Shown here: positions 46,446 through 55,474 of the stretch, one piece after another
How the letters are laid out: the number at the start of each line of letters is the position of its first letter
How positions within the stretch are numbered: position 1 is the first letter of the stretch
Assembly: GCF_003946045.1 (NCBI RefSeq)
Contig: NZ_RHNW01000001.1
Coordinates: 455,825-519,824 of the forward strand
DNA from: Levilactobacillus mulengensis
GTDB taxonomy: Bacteria > Bacillota > Bacilli > Lactobacillales > Lactobacillaceae
Reading direction: 5' to 3'
DNA length: 64,000 bases
The notes under the pieces: model-generated
What the model saw: only the letters and a program-made list of their open reading frames with translations
Told to the model about the DNA's origin: nothing
The model's database searches: none
Made by a program: the position numbers and the translations under genes

Positions 46446-46612
46446 GCCACTCCGTCTGATCTGGAATGGCACCACACTTTACATGCCGCATTCTTACTAA
46501 TTCTCACAATTACAAATTACTGAAAGTCACTGATACCGTAACCCCACTGTGCGTTACCTGCAAATCTGGTGAGACTGAGTCGTCAAGGACGGACTGCCCA
46601 ACCATTCCACTA
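46446..46612. other. Spacer between structured elements E and F
   Basis: About 165 bp without a credible reading frame, terminator or promoter. It separates an inverted pair of structured elements. Confidence 0.4.
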
Positions 46613-46985
46613 CCACCTACCAATAACCGCTGATGATCTGTTTGATAATGGACTTAACCAGTGTCAGCCGCAGGGATGGGAAAACTGGGTCCCGCTAGGT
46701 CGTTGTTAGTGACCAGAGGCAGATCAAAGTGACCGGCTGTGTCGGTGGTCTTGGCTGGAGTTCTTTTCCAGCCTAGTCCACGGGGCGACTTTTGAGACCG
46801 CTTTTCGGCTCAAAATCGAGGTGGAAGCCCGTCCTTTGGCTGTAACCGACCCCATAGCCGGGCACTTTGAATCTGCCGCCGGGAACGAAAACCACCGCGA
46901 CCAGACCCAGTTTTCACCAGCCCGGAGGCGCCAGACAACGACCAAGTTAAGTCCATTCTATCAAACTATTAGCGGTTACCGGTGG
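46613..46985 (+). repeat. Structured dispersed element, copy F (long-arm form)
   Basis: Core stem GGCAGAT/ATCTGCC, AAAGTG/CACTTT, CGGCTGTG/CATAGCCG. Hairpins GGCTGGA/TCCAGCC and TTTTGAG/GGCTCAAAA. Arms then pair through GAAAACTGGGTC / GACCCAGTTTTC and further out through ATGGACTTAAC / GTTAAGTCCAT, TTTGATA / TATCAAA and ATAACCGC / GCGGTTAC, to CCACC (46613) and GGTGG (46985). Total about 373 nt, upstream of and co-oriented with pepD. Confidence 0.85.
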
Positions 46986-47098
46986 CTGACGCCTCACTCT
47001 TGGCGAAATGCCCCATCCCTTTCACAATGATAGCGGTTTATCCCGCGCCACGCGTGTGTTATAGTGTGCTTAACGACATTCTATGAGGAGGAATTATT

Positions 47099-48508
47099 AT
47101 GAACCGTCATACCCATCAGGCTTGCACCTCGTTTTTAGCCGGCAAACTTGCTACTTTAGATGGTAGCACACTGATTGCCCGTAACGAAGATAACTTCGTG
47201 GCCATTTGGCCAAAACGGGCCGTCATCCACCCTGCTAATGAAAAACGTGACCGTCACTTTGTCTCGAAGGGCAATGCGTTTACCACAACGCTGCCCGAGC
47301 AGGCTTACCACTACACGGCCATGCCCGACAATGACCCTAGCGAAGGCTACTTTGAGGAGAGCGGCATCAACGACCAGAACGTGGCCATGAGCGCGACTGA
47401 AAGCGCCTATACCAATAGCCGCGTCTTGGGCATTGATCCACTGGTCACGGACGGTATCGCCGAGGACGCTATGTTAACGGTCGTTCTGCCTTACGTCGAC
47501 TCCGCACAGGCCGGTATTCAACGGCTGGGCCAACTGGTCACGGAAAATGGGGCCGCCGAAACCAACGGGGTCCTCTTCAGTGACGCCGAAGAGGTTTGGT
47601 ACATGGAAATCGTCAGTGGGCATCACTGGGTCGCCCAGCGCATCCCCGATGACGCCTACGCCGTGGTTGCCAACCAATTGGCCATCGAGGACGTCGACTT
47701 CATTGATACTAAGGACTTCTTGACCTCCCCGGATATCCGTCAGTTTGTTCAGGAAAATCGCTTGAACCCCGACGGCAATCGCTTCAACTCCCGCCACATT
47801 TTCGGTACCCAAACAATTGACGACGCGCACTACAACACACCACGGGTCTGGTACGGCCACAAGCTGTTCACCCCGAGCGCCCTGGAGAATCCTAGCAGCC
47901 AAGACCTGCCATTCATCCGGCACGCCGAACGTAAAATTAGTGTCGGGGCCGTTGAACAATTCTTGGGTTCCCACTACCAAGAAACCCCGTTCGATCCGTT
48001 GGGCACCGGTAGCGAAGAGGCCAAGCACCAGTTCCGGGCGGTCGGCCTGTCACGGACCCAGAACTCACATATTCTGCAAATTCGTCGCAACGTGGCGCCC
48101 GTCCTGGCCGGCGTCGTTTGGCAGTGCCTCGGCAATCCCGCCTTCAGTCCCTACCTGCCCTTCTATGCACAGGGTGATCAAGTGGGTCTGGCATACGGCG
48201 AGGACAACGCCGCTTACAATGGACAGAACCCTTACTGGGCCAACAAGTTGCTCGACGTTTTGAGCGAGGAACACTACCACCAGAACCGGAAACTGCTTGC
48301 CAATTTCCTCAATGAAACGCAGGCGGCCGGCTACCAACGCTTACATTTAGGCGACCAACAAGCCACCGTTTCCGCTGCTTCTCTCGGCCAGTTCAACGCC
48401 GAGACGGCCGACGCCTTGGCCCAAGCCATTCAAATCCAGACGGGCAAATTAGTTCAGGCCAACGCCGACCTTTCCGCCCTGACCTTTACCATGGATGCCG
48501 GCCTGTAA
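47099..48508 (+). CDS. pepD: Dipeptidase, C69 family
   Basis: 469-residue PepD-type dipeptidase of the N-terminal nucleophile (Ntn) hydrolase superfamily. ACTSFLAGKLATLDGSTLIARNEDN at the N-terminus holds the probable nucleophile Cys9, exposed after removal of the short leader, as in other C69 enzymes. GAGGAGG precedes the ATG. It degrades a broad range of dipeptides in the cytoplasm. The promoter lies just right of structured element F (TATAGT near 47060). Monocistronic or with the small gene that follows. Confidence 0.93.
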   Translation: MNRHTHQACTSFLAGKLATLDGSTLIARNEDNFVAIWPKRAVIHPANEKRDRHFVSKGNAFTTTLPEQAYHYTAMPDNDPSEGYFEESGINDQNVAMSATESAYTNSRVLGIDPLVTDGIAEDAMLTVVLPYVDSAQAGIQRLGQLVTENGAAETNGVLFSDAEEVWYMEIVSGHHWVAQRIPDDAYAVVANQLAIEDVDFIDTKDFLTSPDIRQFVQENRLNPDGNRFNSRHIFGTQTIDDAHYNTPRVWYGHKLFTPSALENPSSQDLPFIRHAERKISVGAVEQFLGSHYQETPFDPLGTGSEEAKHQFRAVGLSRTQNSHILQIRRNVAPVLAGVVWQCLGNPAFSPYLPFYAQGDQVGLAYGEDNAAYNGQNPYWANKLLDVLSEEHYHQNRKLLANFLNETQAAGYQRLHLGDQQATVSAASLGQFNAETADALAQAIQIQTGKLVQANADLSALTFTMDAGL

Positions 48509-48576
48509 ATTGGTATCGTTTTCAAGAGGAATGCGCTATAATGAAATTAGCAGCTAGCCTCGAAAGGAATGATTAG

Positions 48577-48813
48577 ATGGATGAAGTAGTCCTTTTCAAC
48601 CCAGGAGATTCAATTGGTAATTTTCACGATTATCACGAAGCCGTGCAAACGGCCCAGATTTACCAGGAACGGCATGATGAGTCCGGTCACGTCCTGGTCG
48701 TCAAGAGCGAACACGGGGAGCCATCGTTCGATATCTTTTTGGCGGAACAACAGTTGACCGATCGCACAGAACCGTCAACGACCAAACGTTACACCGTTTC
48801 CAAAAAACTTTAA
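48577..48813 (+). CDS. Small hypothetical protein
   Basis: 78 residues, AAAGGAATG ribosome binding site about 7 nt before ATG 48577, ending just before a strong terminator. Sequence is polar and acidic with no membrane segment or motif known to me (VVLFNPGDSIGNFHDYHEAV..). It has a gap of 68 nt from pepD and may be co-transcribed with it. Function not recognised. Confidence 0.7.
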   Translation: MDEVVLFNPGDSIGNFHDYHEAVQTAQIYQERHDESGHVLVVKSEHGEPSFDIFLAEQQLTDRTEPSTTKRYTVSKKL

Positions 48814-48825
48814 TTTGCTAAATAA

Positions 48826-48860
48826 GCGCATCGCCAAAATTTCTGGCGATGCGCTTTTTT
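48826..48860 (+). terminator. Terminator after the small protein gene
   Basis: GCGCATCGCC (48826-48835) / GGCGATGCGC (48845-48854) perfect 10-bp stem followed by TTTTTT. Confidence 0.93.
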
Positions 48861-48865
48861 GCGGT

Positions 48866-51370
48866 CTATTTTTTAAATAAGTTTAATTGGTCCTTTAAAT
48901 ATTTACCGGTGACACTTTCCGTGGCTTGACTGACCGCTGTAGGCGTGCCGGTTGCGACCAAGTGGCCCCCGTTGATGCCGCCACCGGGCCCCATGTCAAT
49001 CACGTAGTCCGCGTTGGCGATCAGGTCCAAGTCATGTTCAATCGCAATCACCGTGGCCCCTTGCTGAAGCAACTGGTCAAAGACCTTAACCAATTGTTGG
49101 ATATCCAGCGGGTGCAGGCCGACCGTGGGTTCATCGAAGATAAACAGCGTCCCAGTCTGGCGTTTGCCGATTCGTGAGACCAGCTTCAAGCGCTGCGCCT
49201 CGCCGCCGGACAACGCTGGCGTACTCTCCCCTAACAGGAGGTAGCCCAGTCCCATATCATGTAGCGTCTGCAGGGTTTGTTCAATTCCGCTCTCCTCCGC
49301 AAAGATCGGTAACGCCTCATCGACGGACAGGTCCAGCACGTCGGCAATACTATAGCCATTCCAGGTCACGGCTAACGTTTCTGGATTGTAGCGTTGCCCG
49401 TGGCACTGGGGACAAATCTCCGTGATATCTGGCAAATATTGGACGTCGAGGGAAATCTGACCGGTCCCGTTACACGTGGGGCAGGCCCCCGCCTTGACGT
49501 TATACGAGAAACGACTGTTGGTATAGCCCTGGTTCTTCGCCGCCGAGGTCGCCGCAAACAGCTTACGTAACCGGTGCAAAATATCGGTATACGTGGCCAC
49601 CGTCGACCGGACATTCTTGCCAACCGGGACGGAATCCACCTTGACCACGTGACGAATGCCAGCACGGTCCAACTGGGTGACGTGCTTGGGCAACGTGCGA
49701 TGGGCCACATTCGCCTCGATGGCGGGAATCAGACTGTCGAGCACCAGCGTCGTCTTGCCGGCCCCACTCATCCCCGTGACCGTGGTCAAGCGGTTTTTCG
49801 GGAATTTCACGGCAACATCGTCAATGTTGAAACGGTGCTGCACCTCGAGACTCAGACTGCCCTTTTGCCAGAGTGCCTGGTCATCGAGCTGTGGCCGTTC
49901 GCGCAGTTGGGCGGTCCCGTTCAAAAATGGTGCAATCAGTGATTGCTGACTGTGGGCCACCTCGGCCACGGTCCCCTGGTCAACGACGGTCCCGCCCGTT
50001 TTGCCGGCACCGGGGCCAATTTCAATCACGTAATCGGCCGCGCCAATGATTCGGGTATCATGGTCGACCACGACCACGGAATTGCCCTGCGCCACCAAGC
50101 CCCGGAAGGCTTTGATCAATCCGGTGACGTTGGCGGGATGCAACCCCACGGAGGGTTCGTCCAACACGTAGAGCACGCCCGTGGTGGCACTTCGTAGCGT
50201 GCGCCCCAGCTGAATCCGTTGGAGTTCCCCGGTCGACAAGGTAGCGCCGGGACGACTTAGCGTGAGGTAATCCAAACCCAGATCCACCATTGGTTGGAGA
50301 CTCAACAGTAATTCGTCGACCAAATTCTGGCCGATGCCTCGCATCTTAGCGGGTAGCCAGTTCACAATGGTCCCGGCAAACTGCCGCAGCTCATTGACGG
50401 GCAGGTCACACACTTCCGCGATATTCTTGCCGACTAATTTCTGCTTTAATAGTGCCGGGTTCAAGCGAGTACCATGACAGGTTGGGCAGGTATCGAACGT
50501 GTAAAATTTGTTTAATTTGGTAATCGTCCGTTCATTCTTGCTGGTGGCCATGCTGTCCTCCACTGCGGCAAAGGCGTTTTCGTAAACGGCCTTATCCATG
50601 TGGAAGATTTTCCCCTTGCTGCTGGGGATGTCGATGGCCACGAACTGCTTCTTTCCATGGAGCACGCGCTGTTTATCCGCGTCACTCAGGTCCTTGTAAG
50701 GAACGTCGATGGGAATACCGATGGCGTTGGCCACGATGGGCATGAAGTTCCGGCCGGGCAGGTGCCAGGAAGCCACGGCCCCTTCCTGAAGCGTCTGATC
50801 CTCGTTGCCAATAATCAGGGACGCGTCCAGTTGCCGGACCTCGCCCAGCCCATCACAGGTGGGACAAGCCCCACCTGAGTTAAACGCAAAGTCTTCTGCG
50901 CCGGGCGCCCGGAATGTGACGCCACAGGTCGGGCAGGTCACGTAACCATCATTTTCCGCGACAGCTAGCGTCGACGGCACCTGATGCCCGTTGGGACAAA
51001 CCGGTGACCCCAGCCGAGAAAAGACTAGTCGTAAAATGTTGAGACTCTCAGACATGGTGCCAACGGTCGAGCGGGCCCCGGGCACCTGCGGCCGTTGACG
51101 TAACGCTAAGGCTGAAGGTAGGTACTCGACGGATTCGACTGCGGCCTTCCCCATCTGGTTGATGCGCCGCCGTGTAAAGGTCGAGAGCGCATTTAGGTAG
51201 CGCCGGGCCCCTTCTGCGTAGAGCACACCCATCGCCAGTGACGACTTGCCGGACCCACTCCGCCCGGTGATAGCAACGAATTGGTTTAAGGGGATGTCGA
51301 CGTCCAGGTCCTTGAGATTGTTGACCTTGGCGCCGCGGACCTTGATGTGTGTGGGTAAATTAGTTGGCAT
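48866..51370 (-). CDS. UvrA paralogue (short excinuclease ABC subunit A-like ATPase)
   Basis: 834 residues, about 100 shorter than canonical UvrA. Two ABC modules: Walker A GRSGSGKSS (~33) and GMSGAGKTT (~510). Signatures are LSTGELQRIQLG (a variant) and LSGGEAQRLKLV. Zinc-finger pairs CPTCGVTF/CPTCDG, CPTCHG, CPTCNGTG and CPQCHGQRY are present. ATG 51370 follows AAAGGAG by 6 nt. Such UvrA-like proteins are linked to drug tolerance or auxiliary repair; the reduced length suggests loss of UvrB-contact or DNA-contact insertions. The main uvrAB genes are not in the window. Confidence 0.88.
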   Translation of the reverse strand: MPTNLPTHIKVRGAKVNNLKDLDVDIPLNQFVAITGRSGSGKSSLAMGVLYAEGARRYLNALSTFTRRRINQMGKAAVESVEYLPSALALRQRPQVPGARSTVGTMSESLNILRLVFSRLGSPVCPNGHQVPSTLAVAENDGYVTCPTCGVTFRAPGAEDFAFNSGGACPTCDGLGEVRQLDASLIIGNEDQTLQEGAVASWHLPGRNFMPIVANAIGIPIDVPYKDLSDADKQRVLHGKKQFVAIDIPSSKGKIFHMDKAVYENAFAAVEDSMATSKNERTITKLNKFYTFDTCPTCHGTRLNPALLKQKLVGKNIAEVCDLPVNELRQFAGTIVNWLPAKMRGIGQNLVDELLLSLQPMVDLGLDYLTLSRPGATLSTGELQRIQLGRTLRSATTGVLYVLDEPSVGLHPANVTGLIKAFRGLVAQGNSVVVVDHDTRIIGAADYVIEIGPGAGKTGGTVVDQGTVAEVAHSQQSLIAPFLNGTAQLRERPQLDDQALWQKGSLSLEVQHRFNIDDVAVKFPKNRLTTVTGMSGAGKTTLVLDSLIPAIEANVAHRTLPKHVTQLDRAGIRHVVKVDSVPVGKNVRSTVATYTDILHRLRKLFAATSAAKNQGYTNSRFSYNVKAGACPTCNGTGQISLDVQYLPDITEICPQCHGQRYNPETLAVTWNGYSIADVLDLSVDEALPIFAEESGIEQTLQTLHDMGLGYLLLGESTPALSGGEAQRLKLVSRIGKRQTGTLFIFDEPTVGLHPLDIQQLVKVFDQLLQQGATVIAIEHDLDLIANADYVIDMGPGGGINGGHLVATGTPTAVSQATESVTGKYLKDQLNLFKK

Positions 51371-51472
51371 GGAAAACTCCTTTCTGAAAATGGACTCTAA
51401 TTTCACTATACCATTCTCGCAGAAATTCCGTTGGTTCAGCCGCTTACCAATTACTTTCGCAGAACCACCAAG

Positions 51473-51946
51473 CTACAAATGACTAATAATGTCCGGATTG
51501 ACGTCCTTTAAAATCTGATCATGCAACTTTTTAGCCACGTCTTCAGTCGGACTAATAATAAAAATGGTGTCGTGCCCCGCCAAGGTCCCCGTAATTTCCG
51601 GCAGGTCGAGGTCGTCAAAAATGGCGGCCAGCAGATTCCCATTGCTGGGTTGCGTCTTGATTACGTTCACGAATTCTACCCGCGTGATACCGACAACCAC
51701 CTCGTTAATGGTTTCTCGCAGGTGCTCTTCCTCACTCCGATTGCCGGCCTTAAAAATCGTGTAGCGCAAATGGCCGTGCCCATCCTGGGACTTAACGATC
51801 TGCATCTCCCGAATATCCCGGGAAATAGTGGTTTGGGTGGCTTGAATGCCCACCTCTTCCAAATGGGTCATTAATTCTTCTTGCGTCCCAATTGGATACT
51901 GATTAATTAATCGTTCAATGTGTGCCTGTCGCATGCTCTTTTTCAA
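51473..51946 (-). CDS. argR: Arginine repressor ArgR (second copy, ADI-linked)
   Basis: 157 residues, closely similar to the copy at 24018-24485 across both the winged helix (QATQTTISRDIREMQI) and the arginine-binding domain (GTLAGHDTIFIISP). The start is TTG 51946, giving MKKSMRQ, with a GGGGG-type site about 8 nt upstream, which lines up with the first copy's MKKSIRQ. It lies at the edge of the ADI cluster and upstream are several TGTATAA-type half sites, suggesting autoregulation. Two ArgR proteins may act as a mixed hexamer. Confidence 0.93.
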   Translation of the reverse strand: MKKSMRQAHIERLINQYPIGTQEELMTHLEEVGIQATQTTISRDIREMQIVKSQDGHGHLRYTIFKAGNRSEEEHLRETINEVVVGITRVEFVNVIKTQPSNGNLLAAIFDDLDLPEITGTLAGHDTIFIISPTEDVAKKLHDQILKDVNPDIISHL

Positions 51947-52229
51947 TAAATCCGCCCCCACTGTATAAATGTCACCTTACACTAAATAAAAATGTATAAA
52001 CTACCGGTTTTTTATGCATAACGATTAGCCACATTGTAGCAAAAAATGCGGTTAAACGCAAAATTATTTACCATCCAAACGGCCCCGTTTTAAAATAACA
52101 TTTTTAATGAAATATAGTAGAAGAAATTAAAAATTAAATTTTGAAGAAAATCGCTAAAATCACTGGTACGACTGGGTAAAAACTGTATACTTAGAAGTGT
52201 AATTTATTCATGATTAGGAGGCATTCAGG
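51947..52229. promoter_or_regulatory. Divergent argR2 / B3-B4 gene region with candidate ARG boxes
   Basis: AT-rich region with CTGTATAAATG (51961-51971), AATGTATAAAC (51991-52001) and TTATGCATAAC (52012-52022), resembling half sites of the ArgR operator. A TATACT -10 near 52187 probably serves the plus-strand gene at 52230. Confidence 0.45.
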
Positions 52230-52943
52230 ATGTCACAAAAATTTATTGTTGACGACTCATTTTGGGAAATCTTTCCCGAAGTTAAAATTGCTTTTTTAAC
52301 GGCGCACAACGTGGATAACCACGACACCGGTCAAGTTCCGGCAACGCTCTTATCGACTGCCAACGAAACGGCCGCCAACCACTGGGTTCCCAATGATCCC
52401 ATCAGTAAGAATGCCGTGATTCAAGACTGGCGTAACGCCTTTCAACAATTCAAGACGAAAAAGGGTGCGCGCTGCGCCGTTGAAAGCCTGTTGAAGCGGG
52501 CCAAGAACGGCAAGGGCGTCGGCAACATCAATCCGGTTGTCGATATCTACAATTCCGTTTCGCTCGAATGGGCCTTCCCCGTTGCGGCGGAGGATATGGA
52601 TCAGATTCAGGGCGACATTCACTTAACAGTTGCTCAAGGTGGCGAACCCTTCCGGCCAATCGGTGAGGATGAGGTTGAAACGGCTCTACCCGGTGAAGTT
52701 ATTTACCACGACGCCCACGATGTCATTTCACGTTGCTGGGCTTGGCGCGATAGTGCCCGGGTCGAGGCCACCGAGGACTCCAAGAATCTTTTGTTCTACA
52801 TGGAAAATGTTAATCCTGAACGCCAAGAAGATCACGCTCAGGCCGTTCAAGCTCTGCAGCAACGGCTAAAGGACTACCTCGGGTTGGACACGACCTATAC
52901 GTTAGTCACCAAGGAGCACCCGACCATCACATTTGCGGACTAG
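52230..52943 (+). CDS. B3/B4 tRNA-binding-domain protein
   Basis: 237-residue stand-alone B3/B4 domain of the type found in the phenylalanyl-tRNA synthetase beta chain. IPEV-like start, SLLKRAKNGKGVGNINPVVDIYNSVSLEWAFPVAAED near the centre, and SRCWAWRDSARV near 170 are family features. GGAGG is about 9 nt before the ATG. Such proteins may edit mischarged tRNA or bind amino acids. Its place between argR2 and arcD1, same strand as arcD1, hints at a link with arginine or tRNA charging, but this is inference. Confidence 0.85.
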   Translation: MSQKFIVDDSFWEIFPEVKIAFLTAHNVDNHDTGQVPATLLSTANETAANHWVPNDPISKNAVIQDWRNAFQQFKTKKGARCAVESLLKRAKNGKGVGNINPVVDIYNSVSLEWAFPVAAEDMDQIQGDIHLTVAQGGEPFRPIGEDEVETALPGEVIYHDAHDVISRCWAWRDSARVEATEDSKNLLFYMENVNPERQEDHAQAVQALQQRLKDYLGLDTTYTLVTKEHPTITFAD

Positions 52944-53076
52944 GCTGTCCACAACGACTGACAGCCAATCCGATGTGTATTTCAACAAAAATGTAAGCGC
53001 ATTATTTCTCGTAAGTGTTTTTATCCCCATAGGAGTCTGGCGAGCGTCTCGTCAGGCTGAAAGGATCGTTTCTATT

Positions 53077-54546
53077 ATGAAAATGTCAACGCTGTCAGAA
53101 CCTGAATCCCCTGCCAGGCCGAGTCACGGACTAGGCCTCACTGCACTGATCTCAACCGTTATCTCCTCTTCAATTGGTGGGGGAATCTTCGCCCTAACTT
53201 CTGACTTGGCGGTCGCTGCTTCACCTGGACCCGCCCTTATTGCCTGGGGCATCGTGGGTTTCGGAACCCTGATGCTGGCCCTATCACTCAACAACCTCGT
53301 CACCAAGCGCCCCGACCTCGAAGGCATCTTCTCCTACGCCGAGGAGGGCTTTGGAAAATACACGGGCTTCGTTAGTGGCTGGGGCTACTGGATTTCTGCC
53401 TGGATGGGTAACGTGGCCTTTGCCACCGTGATGATGAACGCGGTCGGCTACTTCATTCCCCTATTTAACAGTAGCAATAAGATTCCATCCGTCATTGTCA
53501 CCAGTATTATTCTCTGGTTACTGACGCTACTGGTCAATCATGGGATTGAAAGTGCCGCCGTCATTAATTCTCTGATTACTGTCTGCAAGCTGATTCCCCT
53601 GTTTGTCTTCATTGTGATTGCGATTATCCTGTTCAAGGGACAGGTCTTCACCGTCAACTTCTGGGGCAACGTCCAATCCAACGTACAGGGTGCCATCGCA
53701 CCTAGTTCGATTGGCTCGCAGATCAAGAGCTGCTTCATCATCATGATGTGGGTCTTCGTCGGGATCGAAGGGGCCACGATGCTCTCCTCGCGGGCGAACA
53801 AGAAATCCGATGCCGGTAAGGCCACGTTGATTGGGCTGTGTGGCCTGGTGATCATTTACATCTTAGCTTCTGTTCTCCCTTACGGCTACTTCGACCGGCA
53901 AACGTTGGCCGCCATGAAGCAGCCCGCCATGGTTTACATTTTCAGGGACATGGTTGGCTCCTGGGGTGGCGCAATGATCAGCTTAGGTCTGATTATTTCA
54001 ACCCTGGGTTCCTGGTTGTCCTGGACCATGCTTCCCGCAGAAACGATTCGCTTAATGTCCAAGCAAGAACTCTTACCCAAGATTTTCAGTCGCAAAAATA
54101 AAAACGGCACCGCTACCATTTCGTTGATTACCAGTAGTGCCCTGATTCAATTCTTTCTCTTAACCTTAATCTTCACAGACCGCGCTTACCAAATTGCCTA
54201 CTCGATGTGTACCGTTGCCATCACCATCTGCTACATCCTGGTGGCAGCCTACCAAATCAAGTTTTCCTGGCATCACCTGCAGGAAGCGGGCAACAAGCTC
54301 CAGCTGTGGATTGGGATTGGCGCCCTGCTCTTCGAAAGCACGGCCGTCTACTTCTCCGGGATCAAATACTTAATTTTCTGTTCCATCGCCTACATCCCCG
54401 GAAGCATCCTCTTCCTGATGGCGCGCAAACACCGCACCCAGGGCGGCAAAATGTTGTCCCACAAGGAATGGGCCGGGATGGCCATCATCCTGGGCTGTGC
54501 CGTGTTGGCCTTGATCAGCCTCTTCAATGGTTCCCTGCGCCTCTAG
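53077..54546 (+). CDS. arcD: Arginine/ornithine antiporter-type APC transporter (first copy)
   Basis: 489 residues, 12 or 13 transmembrane helices of the basic amino acid antiporter (APA/ArcD) family. First helix motif STVISSSIGGGIFAL and SGWGYWISAWMGNVAFAT are typical. ATG 53077 is 11 nt from AAAGGA; the frame is open upstream to 52933 but overlaps the previous gene. It is strongly similar to the antiporter at 57561-58973. A cre-like sequence (TGTAAGCGCATTAT, 52992-53005) upstream is imperfect. Confidence 0.9.
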   Translation: MKMSTLSEPESPARPSHGLGLTALISTVISSSIGGGIFALTSDLAVAASPGPALIAWGIVGFGTLMLALSLNNLVTKRPDLEGIFSYAEEGFGKYTGFVSGWGYWISAWMGNVAFATVMMNAVGYFIPLFNSSNKIPSVIVTSIILWLLTLLVNHGIESAAVINSLITVCKLIPLFVFIVIAIILFKGQVFTVNFWGNVQSNVQGAIAPSSIGSQIKSCFIIMMWVFVGIEGATMLSSRANKKSDAGKATLIGLCGLVIIYILASVLPYGYFDRQTLAAMKQPAMVYIFRDMVGSWGGAMISLGLIISTLGSWLSWTMLPAETIRLMSKQELLPKIFSRKNKNGTATISLITSSALIQFFLLTLIFTDRAYQIAYSMCTVAITICYILVAAYQIKFSWHHLQEAGNKLQLWIGIGALLFESTAVYFSGIKYLIFCSIAYIPGSILFLMARKHRTQGGKMLSHKEWAGMAIILGCAVLALISLFNGSLRL

Positions 54547-54564
54547 TCGAATTGATGCGTAAAC

Positions 54565-54600
54565 AAAACGAGTCTGGGAATTTTCCCCGGACTCGTTTTT
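54565..54600 (+). terminator. Terminator of arcD1
   Basis: AACGAGTC / GACTCGTT stem with inner GGG/CCC pairs, A run left and TTTTT right; could also act on the minus strand. Confidence 0.88.
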
Positions 54601-54630
54601 GTGTACCCAATTTATATGGTCGAAACGTGC

Positions 54631-54677
54631 GACAGAAGGCACCCGGTTCCGCTTAAGGCTGCTAACCGCCTTCTGTC
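54631..54677 (-). other. 10-bp inverted repeat after arcR
   Basis: GACAGAAGGC (54631-54640) and GCCTTCTGTC (54668-54677), perfect, 27-nt loop, six bases after the arcR stop. No T run, so perhaps a 3'-end stabiliser rather than a terminator. Confidence 0.5.
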
Positions 54678-54682
54678 CCACG

Positions 54683-55366
54683 CTAATTGTTCAACAAGGT
54701 GAAATACTTGCGCTCATAGGTGATTTGCCCACCGGCAACCAGTTCTTTAACTACCTGGCTGGCGGTCTCGCGGGTGGTCCCAGAAATTTGGGAGAGTTCG
54801 ATCAACGTAATAGGATAGGGAATCAGGCGCGTCCCGTCAGCCCCGTCTTTGCCAATGGACTGGCCGAGAACCTTGAGTCCGTTGCGCACGCGACTGCTAG
54901 CACTGGAGTTCACCATCAACTGTAATTGATTCTCATTTTCGTTGATGATCTGCCCCATTTCCAGGATGACGTTTCGCATCATCTTCTTGTTCTTCAGCAA
55001 GAGGCTTTCGAAGTCCGCCATCGGAATCGAAATGATTTCGGTCGCCGTCATGCCCGTGACCGAATAGGAATAGTCATGGTCGTGGAACATCCCCCGGTAG
55101 GGAAATCCCTTCGTCTCATTGATAAATTCGTAGAAAAACTCATTCCCGGATTCATCGGTTCGCTCAGTCTTCAACAAGCCTTTCGCCAAAAAATAAAAGT
55201 TTGCGCGCGGATCGGCCTGATTGAACAGTAACTGGCCCTTCGGATAGCTCCGGACCCGCATTTTATTTTGAATCACGGCAAACTCTTCGCTGGTAAAATC
55301 TTTAAACTCGGGATTTTTTTTCAAAAGCTGTAAATATTGTGGATATTCATTCTTTCGTATAATCAA
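54683..55366 (-). CDS. arcR: Crp/Fnr-type regulator of the ADI cluster (ArcR)
   Basis: 227 residues starting at TTG 55366, which has GGGAGG 6 nt upstream; the longer frame from 55441 would include the ribosome binding site. Beta-roll sensor domain (~20-130) and a C-terminal HTH (LIELSQISGTTRETASQVVKEL, ~180-202). ArcR proteins in Bacillus licheniformis, streptococci and enterococci activate the arc operon. It is the last gene after arcC. A Crp-type box lies upstream of arcA. Confidence 0.9.
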   Translation of the reverse strand: MIIRKNEYPQYLQLLKKNPEFKDFTSEEFAVIQNKMRVRSYPKGQLLFNQADPRANFYFLAKGLLKTERTDESGNEFFYEFINETKGFPYRGMFHDHDYSYSVTGMTATEIISIPMADFESLLLKNKKMMRNVILEMGQIINENENQLQLMVNSSASSRVRNGLKVLGQSIGKDGADGTRLIPYPITLIELSQISGTTRETASQVVKELVAGGQITYERKYFTLLNN

Positions 55367-55474
55367 AATAATCCTCCCAAACGCGTTATGACTTATTTCA
55401 TCATAACGTAATTTGAGCGGATTATCAGCACCGATCATCAAAAAATTGCTAGTTTGATTGGCAACGTGCGCTAA

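Noticed and set aside
46724..46945. 73-codon minus-strand frame over element F, and a similar 89-codon one at 14201-14470 over element C
   Set aside because: They are by-products of the GC-rich structured elements; their sequences do not match one another and frames shift between copies.
9726..46985. The dispersed elements as insertion sequences or classic MITEs
   Set aside because: No transposase, no constant terminal inverted repeat and no target-site duplication could be seen; stems vary with compensation instead.
52992..53005. cre site upstream of arcD1
   Set aside because: TGTAAGCGCATTAT departs from the consensus at three fixed positions, unlike the perfect cre upstream of arcA.
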